Below, in pieces: positions 55,490-64,000 of a DNA stretch of 64,000 bases (positions are counted from its first letter, which is position 1; each line of letters starts with the position of its first letter). The notes under the pieces were generated by a model. The model saw only the letters and a program-made list of their open reading frames with translations, did no database searches and was not told where the DNA came from. The DNA comes from Bacillus rubiinfantis (lineage in GTDB: Bacteria; Bacillota; Bacilli; Bacillales; Cytobacillaceae). Where the stretch lies: contig CCFE01000030.1 of NCBI GenBank assembly GCA_000752035.1, forward strand, positions 186,001 through 250,000. The letters are read 5' to 3'. A program made the translations under genes and the position numbers.

Positions 55490-56380
55490 CTACTCCTTTC
55501 GATTCGTTACTCGGAACTGCAGCACCGAAATCACAATCATGATTAATGCCATCAATAAAGACATAGCTGCAGCATTTCCTAATTGCCTTTGTTTAAATGC
55601 TTCATCGACAATATTCATTAGCAGGACCTTGGTAGAGGTTCCAGGACCACCTCTTGTCATTAAATATGGCTGCCCATAGATATTAAAGGATGCGATGGTA
55701 GAAGTAATTAGGACAAATAACATCGTCGGTTTTATACTTGGCAAGGTAATATAGAGAAATCTCTGCCAACGGGAGGCTCCGTCAAGGGCTCCTGCCTCAT
55801 ATAGCTCCTCAGGTACATCATTAAGAGCATTGATAAAAATCACCATATTAAAGCCAATTGTCCACCAAAGGGTTGCTATTACAAGGGATACCCAAGCCCA
55901 TGGCAAATCAGTTAACCATGGTATAAACGGGAGGTCAAGTTTTCCTAAATATTGATTGATTAAGCCGCTGTTTGTATCCAAAATCCATAGCCAAATAATT
56001 GCTACAACAGAAACAGAAACAGCATATGGAACAAAATATACCGTACGGAAAAATCCTCTAATTTTACCAGGTAGGGCATTAACTAATAAAGCCATCCCCA
56101 AGCCAACTGCCACTAATAATGGAACACTGTAAATAACAAATTGTGCGGTATTTTTTAAACCTTCAAAGAATAAATCGTTCAAATAAGATGAGGAGTCGAA
56201 GATTTTTAGATAATTTTTGAAACCAACAAATTCATGAACCGGATTTAATAGGTCCCAGTTATGTAAACTTATCCAAGCTCCATAACCAATTGGGATCAAC
56301 AGAAAAACAATAAATAATAGCAGGTAGGGAAGTACAAATAGACTAGAAGTCAACTTTGATCCCCAGTTTGTTTTTTTCAT
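55490..56380 (-). CDS. msmF: Sugar ABC transporter permease (MalF/MsmF type)
   Basis: 296 residues with about six helices and EAA loop EELYEAGALDGASRWQRFLYITLP. It starts at ATG 56380, after AAAGGAGGAAG. It forms the CUT1 channel with the following permease. Confidence 0.9.
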   Translation of the reverse strand: MKKTNWGSKLTSSLFVLPYLLLFIVFLLIPIGYGAWISLHNWDLLNPVHEFVGFKNYLKIFDSSSYLNDLFFEGLKNTAQFVIYSVPLLVAVGLGMALLVNALPGKIRGFFRTVYFVPYAVSVSVVAIIWLWILDTNSGLINQYLGKLDLPFIPWLTDLPWAWVSLVIATLWWTIGFNMVIFINALNDVPEELYEAGALDGASRWQRFLYITLPSIKPTMLFVLITSTIASFNIYGQPYLMTRGGPGTSTKVLLMNIVDEAFKQRQLGNAAAMSLLMALIMIVISVLQFRVTNRKE

Positions 56381-56442
56381 TAATCTTCCTCCTTTCAATC
56401 GGATAGTAAGTGGCTCTCTCTTAAGTATGGTTATTGAAAAAC

Positions 56443-56480
56443 AGGAGGCGTCCAGATGAAAAGTCCACCGTCCGCCTCCT
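56443..56480 (-). other. Hairpin between the binding-protein and permease genes
   Basis: AGGAGGCG / CGCCTCCT stem of at least 8 bp with a long loop just after the binding-protein stop. Like the stem after glnH, it may stabilise the 5' message or attenuate the permeases. Confidence 0.6.
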
Positions 56481-56493
56481 TAACTACTATTCT

Positions 56494-57762
56494 TTATTTA
56501 TTTAGTAATTGTTCTGCCTTTTTATTGGCGTCATCCAAAGCTTTTTGTGGGTCTTTTTTACCTAATAAAGCTAGATTTATTTCAGCCCATAATGGCTCTG
56601 ATAATTGCCCCCAGTTTGCAATCACAGGTGCAAATTTAGCATATTCAAATTCGCTAGCAACAATTGGCTGTTGCTTCATACTTTTGAATTCTTCATTTTG
56701 TTCGTAGATTGCCTTTGAAGCTGGTGCTTGACCTGATTTAGCCCACTCCATTGTATTTTCAGCCACGTATTTTAAGAAATCAGTAATACCATCTAATTTC
56801 TTCGTATCTGTTACAGAGGCTGGGATAACAAAGTTATGTCCATTTGCGTAAACAGCCTGCTGCTTTGTTCCAAGCTGCGGAACAGCGGCTACACCATAGT
56901 TAATTCCTGCCTTATCCCATTGTTCCATCATCCAAGGGCCATTTAAATGCATAGCATTTTTCCCTTGTAAGAACAATGTAACTTCTCCATCCTGTTGAAC
57001 ATTTTTTGGAGAGACTTTTTCTTTCGTAATCAAATCGCGATAGAATGTCAATGCTTCAACAGCTTCTGGACTGTTGTATGTTGGCTTGCCATCCTTCATT
57101 AATTCCCCGCCATTTTGGAAGAGCAATGTTGGAAAGATAAATTGATTTGGCCAAAGAGTCGGTACAACAAAGCCGTATTGGTTTTTCGCGGAATCTGTTA
57201 GCTTTTTCGCATAATCAACAAACTCTTCACGATTGGTTGGCGGCTTCTCCGGATCTAGGCCAGCTGCTTTAAACAAATCCTTATTATAATACAACACTAA
57301 TGGATGAATATCTAAAGGGATGGAATAATGTTTACCACCAATATCTCCAGCTTTCCAAGCAGTCTCTGAGTAATCAGCTTCTTTTACACCCGTTTTGGCA
57401 ACTGTATCGGTTAAGTCTTTTAATAGATTTTTATCTGCATAGTTTTTCAGCTGATCTGTGTGCATTACTAAAACATCAGGACCATTTTTTTGACCGGAAA
57501 AAGCTAGGTCAACTGTTTTGTAATAGTCTGTCTGTGGAACAATTTGGAAATCGACGTTATACTTTGATTGTGACTTATTATAGTTCTCAACAATCTTCTT
57601 CATGCGCGGGCCATCTGCACCAGAAAAAGGAGCCCAGTAAGTTATTTTTTCTGTTTTCCCACCATCAGAACTACTCTTTTCCTTATCGCTTGAGCAACCT
57701 GCTAAAGACCCAAGTACTAGAGCCGCAGTCAAAGCGATTCCAAGCCATTTCTTCTTCTTCAA
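56494..57762 (-). CDS. Sugar-binding lipoprotein of a CUT1 ABC importer
   Basis: 422 residues, lipobox LGSLAGC. The family 1 binding-protein fold is visible (ITYWAPFSGADGPRMKKIVENYNKSQ, LVLYYNKDLFKAAGLDPEKPPTN, MHLNGPWMMEQWDKAGI). It presumably binds galacto-oligosaccharides, given the alpha- and beta-galactosidase neighbours. TTG start at 57762, after GGGGGAG. Confidence 0.88.
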   Translation of the reverse strand: MKKKKWLGIALTAALVLGSLAGCSSDKEKSSSDGGKTEKITYWAPFSGADGPRMKKIVENYNKSQSKYNVDFQIVPQTDYYKTVDLAFSGQKNGPDVLVMHTDQLKNYADKNLLKDLTDTVAKTGVKEADYSETAWKAGDIGGKHYSIPLDIHPLVLYYNKDLFKAAGLDPEKPPTNREEFVDYAKKLTDSAKNQYGFVVPTLWPNQFIFPTLLFQNGGELMKDGKPTYNSPEAVEALTFYRDLITKEKVSPKNVQQDGEVTLFLQGKNAMHLNGPWMMEQWDKAGINYGVAAVPQLGTKQQAVYANGHNFVIPASVTDTKKLDGITDFLKYVAENTMEWAKSGQAPASKAIYEQNEEFKSMKQQPIVASEFEYAKFAPVIANWGQLSEPLWAEINLALLGKKDPQKALDDANKKAEQLLNK

Positions 57763-57808
57763 CTTTTTCTCCCCCTTTAGGCGAAAATTGTGGCTTACTT
57801 TCAAAAAG

Positions 57809-57945
57809 AGGAAACGTTTTCAATATATTCATCTCCTCTAGACTAGTTAATTAATTAATTTAATTAACTAGTTAAATTAATCTTATTCCTGTAAGCGCTT
57901 TTTGTCAATTCTTTTATTTTACTAAAATTTCATTTGTTTTAGTAA
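57809..57945. promoter_or_regulatory. Catabolite and regulator sites upstream of the sugar operon
   Basis: A cre-like site TTGAAAACGTTTCCT (57823-57809) fits the CcpA consensus, and its central CG also fits a LacI-type operator. A weaker cre-like TGTAAGCGCTTTTT lies at 57890. A 31-bp dyad, ACTAGTTAATTAA / TTAATTAACTAGT (57842-57872), has 13-bp perfect arms. TTACTAAAA / TTTTAGTAA lies at 57919-57945. The direct repeat AGTTAAATTAAT recurs at 58033, upstream of the GH43 gene, suggesting shared control of both directions. I did not resolve -10 and -35 boxes. Confidence 0.55.
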
Positions 57946-58075
57946 TTTTTGATATCCCTAGCAGAGGTCAGATTGGACTAAATATCTATTATTTACTTAA
58001 TATGCTAGTCATTTTGATTTATACTAAAAATAAGTTAAATTAATTAATTATTATAAAGATAGAGGTGAAGTAAAG

Positions 58076-59110
58076 ATGAAAAAGAACCTTGCATTCCTTC
58101 TTTGCGGTATGATGCTGATAACTGGCTGTTCAAATAACCCTGCAAACGAGCCAAGTAAAAAATCTGATTCAATTGTACAGTATCAAAACCCTGTTTTTAC
58201 ACCAGTTATTGCCGATCCTACTATTATCAAAGGCAAGGATGATTACTTTTATATTTATGGAACGGAAGAAAACTGGGGCGATGGCAATGGTCCGCGTTAT
58301 GTACCGGTTATAAAATCGAAAGATCTAATTAACTGGAAATATCTCGGAGAAGCTTTTGAAGCGGTTAAAAAGCCTGATTGGAAAGAAGGAGGAATTTGGG
58401 CACCTGATATCGCCTATTACCAAGATCGCTATCTGCTTTATTATGCGCTGTCAACTTGGGGAGATCCGGATCCCGGAATCGGTGTGGCTGTTAGCGATAA
58501 ACCCGAGGGGCCTTTCCGCGATGCTGGACCACTATTTAGAAGCGGTGAAATAGGGGTTGAGAATTCAATTGATCCTGCCTTCTTTGTTGATAACGGAACA
58601 CCCTATTTATTTTGGGGGAGCTTTCACGGAATTTATGGGATTCAATTAGCGAATGACGGATTGCATATTAATGGGAAACCTTTCCAAGTAGCAGGCACCG
58701 CATTTGAAGCCCCCTATCTTATGAGAAAAAATGGCTATTATTATTTATTTCTATCGCTTGGCTCCTGTTGCGAAGGTGAAGACAGCACCTATCGCGTTGC
58801 CGTTGGCCGCTCTAAGAAAATCACAGGACCTTATATCGACCAAAAGGGGAAAAATATAATGACATCTGAAGGAACCTTAATTTTAAAAGGAAGTAAGACA
58901 ATTGCTGGACCTGGACATAACACGATCATGACCGATAAAGAGGGAACTGACTGGATTATCTATCACGGAATCGAAAAGAAAGAGCCTAAACTGCTTAGCG
59001 GGGCAACTCGACGACCACTGTTCATTGACAGAATACACTGGAAAGATGGCTGGCCTGTAATAAATCATGAAACTCCAAGTAAAGGAAAACAAAATGGACC
59101 AAAATTTTAA
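58076..59110 (+). CDS. GH43-family lipoprotein glycosidase
   Basis: 344 residues, lipobox ITGC. Five-bladed propeller features: the base Asp in VIADPTIIKG, the Asp in NSIDPAFF, and the acid Glu in FEAPYLMRK. GH43 enzymes include arabinanases, xylosidases and galactosidases. Here a surface enzyme could free arabinose or galactose from pectin-type glycans. Divergent from the sugar-transport operon. Confidence 0.82.
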   Translation: MKKNLAFLLCGMMLITGCSNNPANEPSKKSDSIVQYQNPVFTPVIADPTIIKGKDDYFYIYGTEENWGDGNGPRYVPVIKSKDLINWKYLGEAFEAVKKPDWKEGGIWAPDIAYYQDRYLLYYALSTWGDPDPGIGVAVSDKPEGPFRDAGPLFRSGEIGVENSIDPAFFVDNGTPYLFWGSFHGIYGIQLANDGLHINGKPFQVAGTAFEAPYLMRKNGYYYLFLSLGSCCEGEDSTYRVAVGRSKKITGPYIDQKGKNIMTSEGTLILKGSKTIAGPGHNTIMTDKEGTDWIIYHGIEKKEPKLLSGATRRPLFIDRIHWKDGWPVINHETPSKGKQNGPKF

Positions 59111-59180
59111 GAAAACAGTTAAATAAATGATTCTATGTATATCGCAAATTGCAGAGTAACAAAAAAAGGGATAAATAAAA

Positions 59181-59215
59181 AGCAGGTATTGAAAAAACCT
59201 TTCCCAATACCTGCT
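59181..59215. terminator. Bidirectional terminator after GH43 and GH36 genes
   Basis: AGCAGGTATTG / CAATACCTGCT stem between convergent genes, with A-rich left flank. Confidence 0.8.
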
Positions 59216-59221
59216 GTTCTC

Positions 59222-61456
59222 TTATACCTGTTTAGATGTTAAATAAAACACCAGCGACTGAAAATCTCCGCCACGCTCAGCGTTTCCACCATTGGTGCCA
59301 TTGAATTCTGTCGGAAGCTGAAGTCCAGCCTGCATTAATTCATCGCCAAAATAACTGCGCTCATGACCAGAAACTTTATATTCTAAGGATTCATTTAGAC
59401 CGATCAGCTTTAATGTCTGCTGCTTCGGTGGAGTTGGTTCCGCGAGAACTTTATACCAGCCTACAAGTGCTTCTGTTTGTTCTTGATTGACCACCATCCA
59501 CGCTGTTTCATTCCCGTTAAACGGACTTAACAAACGATAAAACAGACCATCGCGGATTAATTGGCGGTGTTTTTTATAACAGGATACCTGTTCGCTAATT
59601 TTCGCTCGCTCCTCCTCTGATAGCATTAACGGATTTAGCTCGTAGCCGAATGTTCCAAAATAAGCGACATTCGCACGCATTTCCAATGGTGTTGTCCTTA
59701 ATGTTTGATGATTAGGGACTGCCGAGACGTGTGATCCCATGCTATACAATGGGTAAGCAAATGAGGTTCCATATTGGATTTTTAGCCGCTCCACAGCATC
59801 AGTATCATCACTTGTCCATGCTTGTGGTGCATAATACATCATCCCCGGATCAAATCGGCCGCCCCCGCCCGCGCATGATTCAAACAGCACCTGAGGGAAT
59901 TCACTCGTTAACCGTTCATATAGGCGGTATACACCTAAAATATAGCGATGGAAAAATTCCCCTTGCTCATCAACAGCTAATGTTTGTGAGAAAGCCTCGG
60001 TAATATTGCGATTCATATCCCATTTAATATAAGCCAAGTTCGTCTGTCTGATGATAGCTGCCATTTTTTCATACAGGTACTCAACGATTTCCGGTCTGGA
60101 GAAATCAAGAACGAGTTGATTGCGCCCAAGCGTACGATGCTGCCCCAGCCTCCCAACTGCCCAATCAGGATGTTCCCTAAATAACTCGCTATTAGGACTA
60201 ATCATCTCTGGTTCAAACCAGAGCCCAAATTTCATTCCAGCTGCGTTGATCTTCGTAGCTAAGCTTTGTAAACCATTTGGCAGTTTATTTAGGTCAACAT
60301 GCCAGTCTCCAAGTGAGGAAGTATCATCATTTCTATTTCCAAACCAGCCATCATCAAGCACAAATAATTCGATTCCAAGTTCACTGGCCGACTTAGCAAT
60401 GTTTACAAGCTTGTCTTCATTAAAATCAAAATATGTCGCTTCCCAGTTATTTATCAAAATTGGCCGCTCCACTGTTCGCCATTGCTTTGGAATCAGATGG
60501 TGGTGATACAGCTGGTGAAAAGTTTGACTCATACCATTTAGCCCTTTATCTGAGTACACCATAACGGCTTCTGGTGTTTGAAATGATTCTTCCTTTTTCA
60601 GCTTCCAGCTAAAGCCATTCGGATGAATCCCCAGCAATACTCGAGCAGTATCATAATGGTCAACTTCAACCTGCATCAAGAAATTACTGCTGTACACAAA
60701 ATTAAAGCCGTAAACTTCACCAGTATGCTCTGTTGCAGCAGACCTTTTTAAAGCAGCAAATGGGTTATGATGATGCGAACTTGCTCCGCGCAGACTATAA
60801 ATAGATTGAATACCGGTTTCCAGTTTTCTCTCTTTTACGTGACGCTCCCGTGACCAGGCCCCTGCTAAATGGATAAAAGTAAAGTCTTTATCAGGCAGAT
60901 CTAGAGCTGTACTCATAAAACGGTCAATGACTAACGTATCTGTCCCGATATTTTTTAATGATGCACTGCGGGCAATTACTGGTTTATCAGCAAAAATCGT
61001 ATAATTCAACTGCAACTCGGCCTGTAAAAAGTCATCCTTCAATATCATTTGCAGTGTTATCGCGTCGCGGACACTGTCTACATACGTTGCTGGTAATTCA
61101 GCTAAACGGGGTTTGCCCTCGATTACTTGGTAGGATGAATAAATAAAATTCGGAATGTGGCTCTCCGTCTGTTTTTTCACACTAAGTGCTGGTTCACGAA
61201 AATCCGAATTACCATATACAGGGAATTCTTGGCGTAAAGTTTCTAGACTGAATGCGGGATCATCCTGGTATACATGGCAGCTCGCAGCTGTTGTCACATC
61301 GTATGCCTGTAAATGAGAAAAATCATCTCGATGGCGCAGTGCTTTGCCAAAATATAGATGCCCCAGCTGGCCATTTTTCATGACATGAAAAATATAGCTG
61401 ACCTGCCCATTCGTTAAATGGAATTGCTGTTTTTCTTTATTAACGTTAATAATCAT
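59222..61456 (-). CDS. Alpha-galactosidase, GH36
   Basis: 744 residues. Motifs of GH36 include LDDGWFGNRNDD, nucleophile Asp in IKWDMNRNI, ESCAGGGGRFD and acid/base Asp in WTSDDTDAVERLK. It cleaves terminal alpha-galactose from melibiose or raffinose in the cytoplasm. ATG 61456 follows AAGGTGAT. It has its own leader, because a terminator follows lacZ upstream. Confidence 0.93.
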   Translation of the reverse strand: MIINVNKEKQQFHLTNGQVSYIFHVMKNGQLGHLYFGKALRHRDDFSHLQAYDVTTAASCHVYQDDPAFSLETLRQEFPVYGNSDFREPALSVKKQTESHIPNFIYSSYQVIEGKPRLAELPATYVDSVRDAITLQMILKDDFLQAELQLNYTIFADKPVIARSASLKNIGTDTLVIDRFMSTALDLPDKDFTFIHLAGAWSRERHVKERKLETGIQSIYSLRGASSHHHNPFAALKRSAATEHTGEVYGFNFVYSSNFLMQVEVDHYDTARVLLGIHPNGFSWKLKKEESFQTPEAVMVYSDKGLNGMSQTFHQLYHHHLIPKQWRTVERPILINNWEATYFDFNEDKLVNIAKSASELGIELFVLDDGWFGNRNDDTSSLGDWHVDLNKLPNGLQSLATKINAAGMKFGLWFEPEMISPNSELFREHPDWAVGRLGQHRTLGRNQLVLDFSRPEIVEYLYEKMAAIIRQTNLAYIKWDMNRNITEAFSQTLAVDEQGEFFHRYILGVYRLYERLTSEFPQVLFESCAGGGGRFDPGMMYYAPQAWTSDDTDAVERLKIQYGTSFAYPLYSMGSHVSAVPNHQTLRTTPLEMRANVAYFGTFGYELNPLMLSEEERAKISEQVSCYKKHRQLIRDGLFYRLLSPFNGNETAWMVVNQEQTEALVGWYKVLAEPTPPKQQTLKLIGLNESLEYKVSGHERSYFGDELMQAGLQLPTEFNGTNGGNAERGGDFQSLVFYLTSKQV

Positions 61457-61500
61457 ATTTATCACCTTACAGTCGATTATTATTATACTTGCCTGAAAGA

Positions 61501-61527
61501 AAGAGTCTGGTACGATTCCAGACTCTT
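61501..61527 (-). terminator. Terminator of lacZ
   Basis: AAGAGTCTGG / CCAGACTCTT perfect 10-bp stem, then TCTTTC on the - strand, between lacZ and the GH36 gene. Confidence 0.72.
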
Positions 61528-61548
61528 GTTTACTTATGTTTTTTTCAG

Positions 61549-64000
61549 TTAAACTCTCTGTATAAAAAATTCAAAGTCGATGTTTTCTTTAGCTGCGATT
61601 AGATGTTCATCATGAACTGGTGCGCCCCAGCTGTCATCTCCGCCAACACCCATCTGCTTTCCAGCAACCGTCACTACCGTATAATGAACCTTCGGTAATT
61701 CAAAATGGTGCTGGGCCTGTTCCAGCTCAAATGCAGTATAAGGGGAAATTGTACACTCTACTGGCTGCTTCACTGAGGAAATTTTGATACCTTTGCCATC
61801 TTGATTTATAATACTAACTCTTCGCACTCCAGTTCGATTTCCTGATTCCTGCGGCATCACATAGCCGGCAACATTACTCAACACATCATTTTTAAACACA
61901 CCCAAACGTGCTCCCTGACAACGGTCCGAGTAGTTCTCCTCTGGTCCCATTGCATACCATTCCAGTTGGTTATAATCTGCCGGGACCTTAAAGGTGAGCG
62001 CAAAGATTGGCAGCTGCGGGAGATTTTCTGTCCCACGATAGCTCGATTGCACCCGGATACTGCCATCCGAATATACAGTATAGCCCACTATCACTGTTAA
62101 CTGGTCATTGATTGAAAACTTATAAGTATAAATAACCGAAACAGTCCCGTTACCTTCTTTGACATCAAATCCAACGCATTTTCGTGCAAGGCTAGCGGCA
62201 TACCAAACTCCTGAATTATAGCCCTGTGAAAAACCTCGGTCATTATCTGTCGTTGCCCGCCAGAACAATGGAGCTGGTGGCTGGGCAATCATTTCTCTGC
62301 CGGCATAATTAACAGAAATTAAACTTGCAGCCTGTTTCGAGAACATAATACTAAAATCACGACCGTGCACACCGATATTGACATCACCATGCACAACCCG
62401 CAGGCTGCCATTAGCAGCTGGAAGTTGCACTTTTGCATCAGCCTGAAAAACAAACTGTCCAAACGCGATTTCATGACCGGCATCTGCCCAAAGCTGCTGT
62501 TTTTTCAATCTTAATTTGGTATGAATACAATATTCACCTTCAGCGCTAAAAATGGCTTCTGGCCAATTGAATTCGATTCTTCCCTTAGATTGTGGCGCAA
62601 TTACGATTTGTTCAGCTTCTCGATATAGTTCTTTTCCTTCCAGATAAAGAATATATTCAAGCTCGTAATCAGCAGTATCTATGAACAAATTCTCATTCTT
62701 TATCGTGATACCATTCTGATCTGGCAGCAGCTTTACATTTTGATATAAATATTTGACTTCCTGCATTTTCGGCGATACTTCACGGTTGGCATAAACGATA
62801 CCATTCGTACAGAAGCCATAATCAGTAGGGCGATCATCAAAATCACCGCCATAGGCTAGGTATTCATTTCCGTAGCGATCCTTTTTCATGATTGATTGGT
62901 CGATATAATCCCAGATAAAGCCACCTTGATACATTGAGTATTTACTCTCGAGTTCGGTATATTTGTACATCCCGCCAAGTGAATTTCCCATTGCATGCAT
63001 ATATTCACAGCTTATATACGGTTTCTCTGGATTTTCCGTTAAATATTTTTCGATATCAGCCGGTTTGGCATACATCCGGCTTTCCATGTCACTCGTATCA
63101 TTATATGTGCGATTATTAAATACCCCCTCATAATGCACAAGCCGGCTTGAATCTGCCTCTCTAAAGTAGTTGGATACGTTTAAAATCACTTCTCCAGCAT
63201 ACGATTCATTACCACATGACCAAATTAAAATAGATGGATGATTCTTATCTCGTTCGAACATGGAAATCGCCCGATCCATGACAATGTTTTGCCATTCTGA
63301 CTTATTCCCGGGAATATTCCACGAAGGTTCAATAGCGCCCATCTTTTGCCAAGACCCATGCGTCTCCAAGTTCATTTCATCAATCAGATAAATGCCATAC
63401 TCATCACATAATTCGTACCAATAGCTTTGATTTGGATAATGAGAGGTACGCACCGCATTAATATTATTTTGCTTCAATGTCTTAATGTCCCAAAGCATAT
63501 CTTCTTTGGTAATTGCACGCCCTTTACGGCAGTTGAATTCGTGGCGGTTTACTCCTTTAAAGATAATTCGCTTTCCATTAAGATGCATAATTTTATTAAC
63601 GAGTTCAAACCTTCGGAAACCAACGCTTTGTGGAATAACCTCCACTAGATTTCCAGCATCATTATAGATGGCAATATACAACTTATAAAGATACGGATCC
63701 TCGGCGCTCCATAGCTTTGGATTGTTAACATTTATTGAAACAAATCCCTTATCGATATTTATCGTTGCCGTTCCTTTTTCTACAACATTCCCTTCAGCAT
63801 CATGCAATTCAACTATGACTTTTGCCTTGTCTGGAACAGCCTCTAAAAAACTTAGCTCCGCTGTTAACGTTCCTGATGTAAAGTCATTGTTAAGCTCCTG
63901 ACGCACATGCAGGTCAGAAACATGAATTTCTGGAATTGTATAGAGATACACATCACGGAATATTCCGGAAAAACGCCAGAAATCCTGGTCTTCTAGCCAA
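61549..64000 (-). CDS. lacZ: Beta-galactosidase, GH2 LacZ type (5' end outside window)
   Basis: The open frame reaches the right window edge, reading WLEDQDFWRFSGIFRDVYLY, a hallmark of LacZ. At least 816 residues are visible. Central barrel with NRHEFNCRKGRAI, acid/base Glu in IWSCGNESYAG, nucleophile Glu in SCEYMHAMGNSLGG, and the C-terminal small-chain domain. It hydrolyses lactose and related beta-galactosides in the cytoplasm. The galactose enters via galKTEM. The first GTG inside the frame (63951) is only an edge artefact. Confidence 0.93.
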   Translation of the reverse strand, partial: WLEDQDFWRFSGIFRDVYLYTIPEIHVSDLHVRQELNNDFTSGTLTAELSFLEAVPDKAKVIVELHDAEGNVVEKGTATINIDKGFVSINVNNPKLWSAEDPYLYKLYIAIYNDAGNLVEVIPQSVGFRRFELVNKIMHLNGKRIIFKGVNRHEFNCRKGRAITKEDMLWDIKTLKQNNINAVRTSHYPNQSYWYELCDEYGIYLIDEMNLETHGSWQKMGAIEPSWNIPGNKSEWQNIVMDRAISMFERDKNHPSILIWSCGNESYAGEVILNVSNYFREADSSRLVHYEGVFNNRTYNDTSDMESRMYAKPADIEKYLTENPEKPYISCEYMHAMGNSLGGMYKYTELESKYSMYQGGFIWDYIDQSIMKKDRYGNEYLAYGGDFDDRPTDYGFCTNGIVYANREVSPKMQEVKYLYQNVKLLPDQNGITIKNENLFIDTADYELEYILYLEGKELYREAEQIVIAPQSKGRIEFNWPEAIFSAEGEYCIHTKLRLKKQQLWADAGHEIAFGQFVFQADAKVQLPAANGSLRVVHGDVNIGVHGRDFSIMFSKQAASLISVNYAGREMIAQPPAPLFWRATTDNDRGFSQGYNSGVWYAASLARKCVGFDVKEGNGTVSVIYTYKFSINDQLTVIVGYTVYSDGSIRVQSSYRGTENLPQLPIFALTFKVPADYNQLEWYAMGPEENYSDRCQGARLGVFKNDVLSNVAGYVMPQESGNRTGVRRVSIINQDGKGIKISSVKQPVECTISPYTAFELEQAQHHFELPKVHYTVVTVAGKQMGVGGDDSWGAPVHDEHLIAAKENIDFEFFIQRV

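Noticed and set aside
57889..57903. Second CcpA site at the sugar operon
   Set aside because: One invariant C and the first W of the cre consensus do not match. Kept only as a weak cre-like sequence within the operator entry.

Overview
The window looks like a chromosomal segment of a Bacillaceae bacterium (Bacillus/Neobacillus-like, low GC, facultatively anaerobic, probably spore-forming). The reasons are purine-rich GGAGG-type ribosome sites, Bacillus-type gene sets (hprK, luxS, RNase J, SinI-like peptide, ytrA-type operon, nasDEF-type nitrite reductase), Fnr-type TGTGA-N6-TCACA boxes and possible CcpA sites. I cannot name the species. No rRNA, tRNA, CRISPR array, prophage or intact insertion sequence was seen.

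Layout. 1-6.1 kb: end of amj (lipid II flippase), a diguanylate cyclase, an isolated and divergent HprK paralogue, a multi-PAS histidine kinase and an RlaP/YcgL nucleotidyltransferase. 6.3-9.2 kb: glnQHMP glutamine/glutamate ABC importer. 9.3-9.9 kb: a CueP-family lipoprotein gene read through an in-frame TGA. 10-14.5 kb: DMT exporter, a highly folded repeat element, UV endonuclease and two PH-domain membrane proteins. 14.6-19.8 kb: Fnr-type promoter, nitrite reductase nirBD and siroheme genes. 20-23 kb: ilvE, then yedE and a yedF/tusA-like gene that is also read through a TGA, then a 36-residue CxxC peptide. 23.1-30.5 kb: fabF, a two-component pair, a SinI-like peptide, luxS and RNase J. 30.5-34.8 kb: a membrane-tethered PstS-like protein and a NikMNQO nickel/cobalt ECF transporter. 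34.8-45.2 kb: VOC protein, a MacAB-type efflux operon with its two-component system, an ECF sigma factor and a ytrA-type GntR/ABC operon. 45.4-64 kb: a galactoside island containing galR, galMTEK, a ROK regulator, GH2, a sugar ABC importer, GH43, GH36 alpha-galactosidase and lacZ (cut by the window end).

The main discovery is two independent genes in which TGA sits exactly where the family has a functional cysteine. In CueP the residues are Sec95/Cys103/Cys171, with the same spacing as the three metal-binding cysteines of Salmonella CueP (96/104/172). In YedF the TGA replaces the Cys of the CPxP motif (UPxP). In both, the reading frame stays open for the rest of the domain, and a stem-loop with G residues in its apical loop follows the TGA at bacterial SECIS distance. 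The loop GGU starts 18 nt after the TGA in cueP. The yedF hairpin has a bulged U. I infer that this organism makes selenoproteins, that ordinary gene calling would break or miss both genes, and that YedE/YedF form a selenium supply unit. The Sec machinery (selA, selB, selC, selD) is not in the window and must be sought in the genome.

How the genes fit together: the galactoside island imports and cleaves alpha- and beta-galactosides and feeds galactose into the Leloir pathway. It carries possible CcpA sites and AT-rich dyads that may be ROK or GalR operators. The nir cluster provides NADH-dependent nitrite reduction with dedicated siroheme synthesis, probably switched on by Fnr without oxygen.
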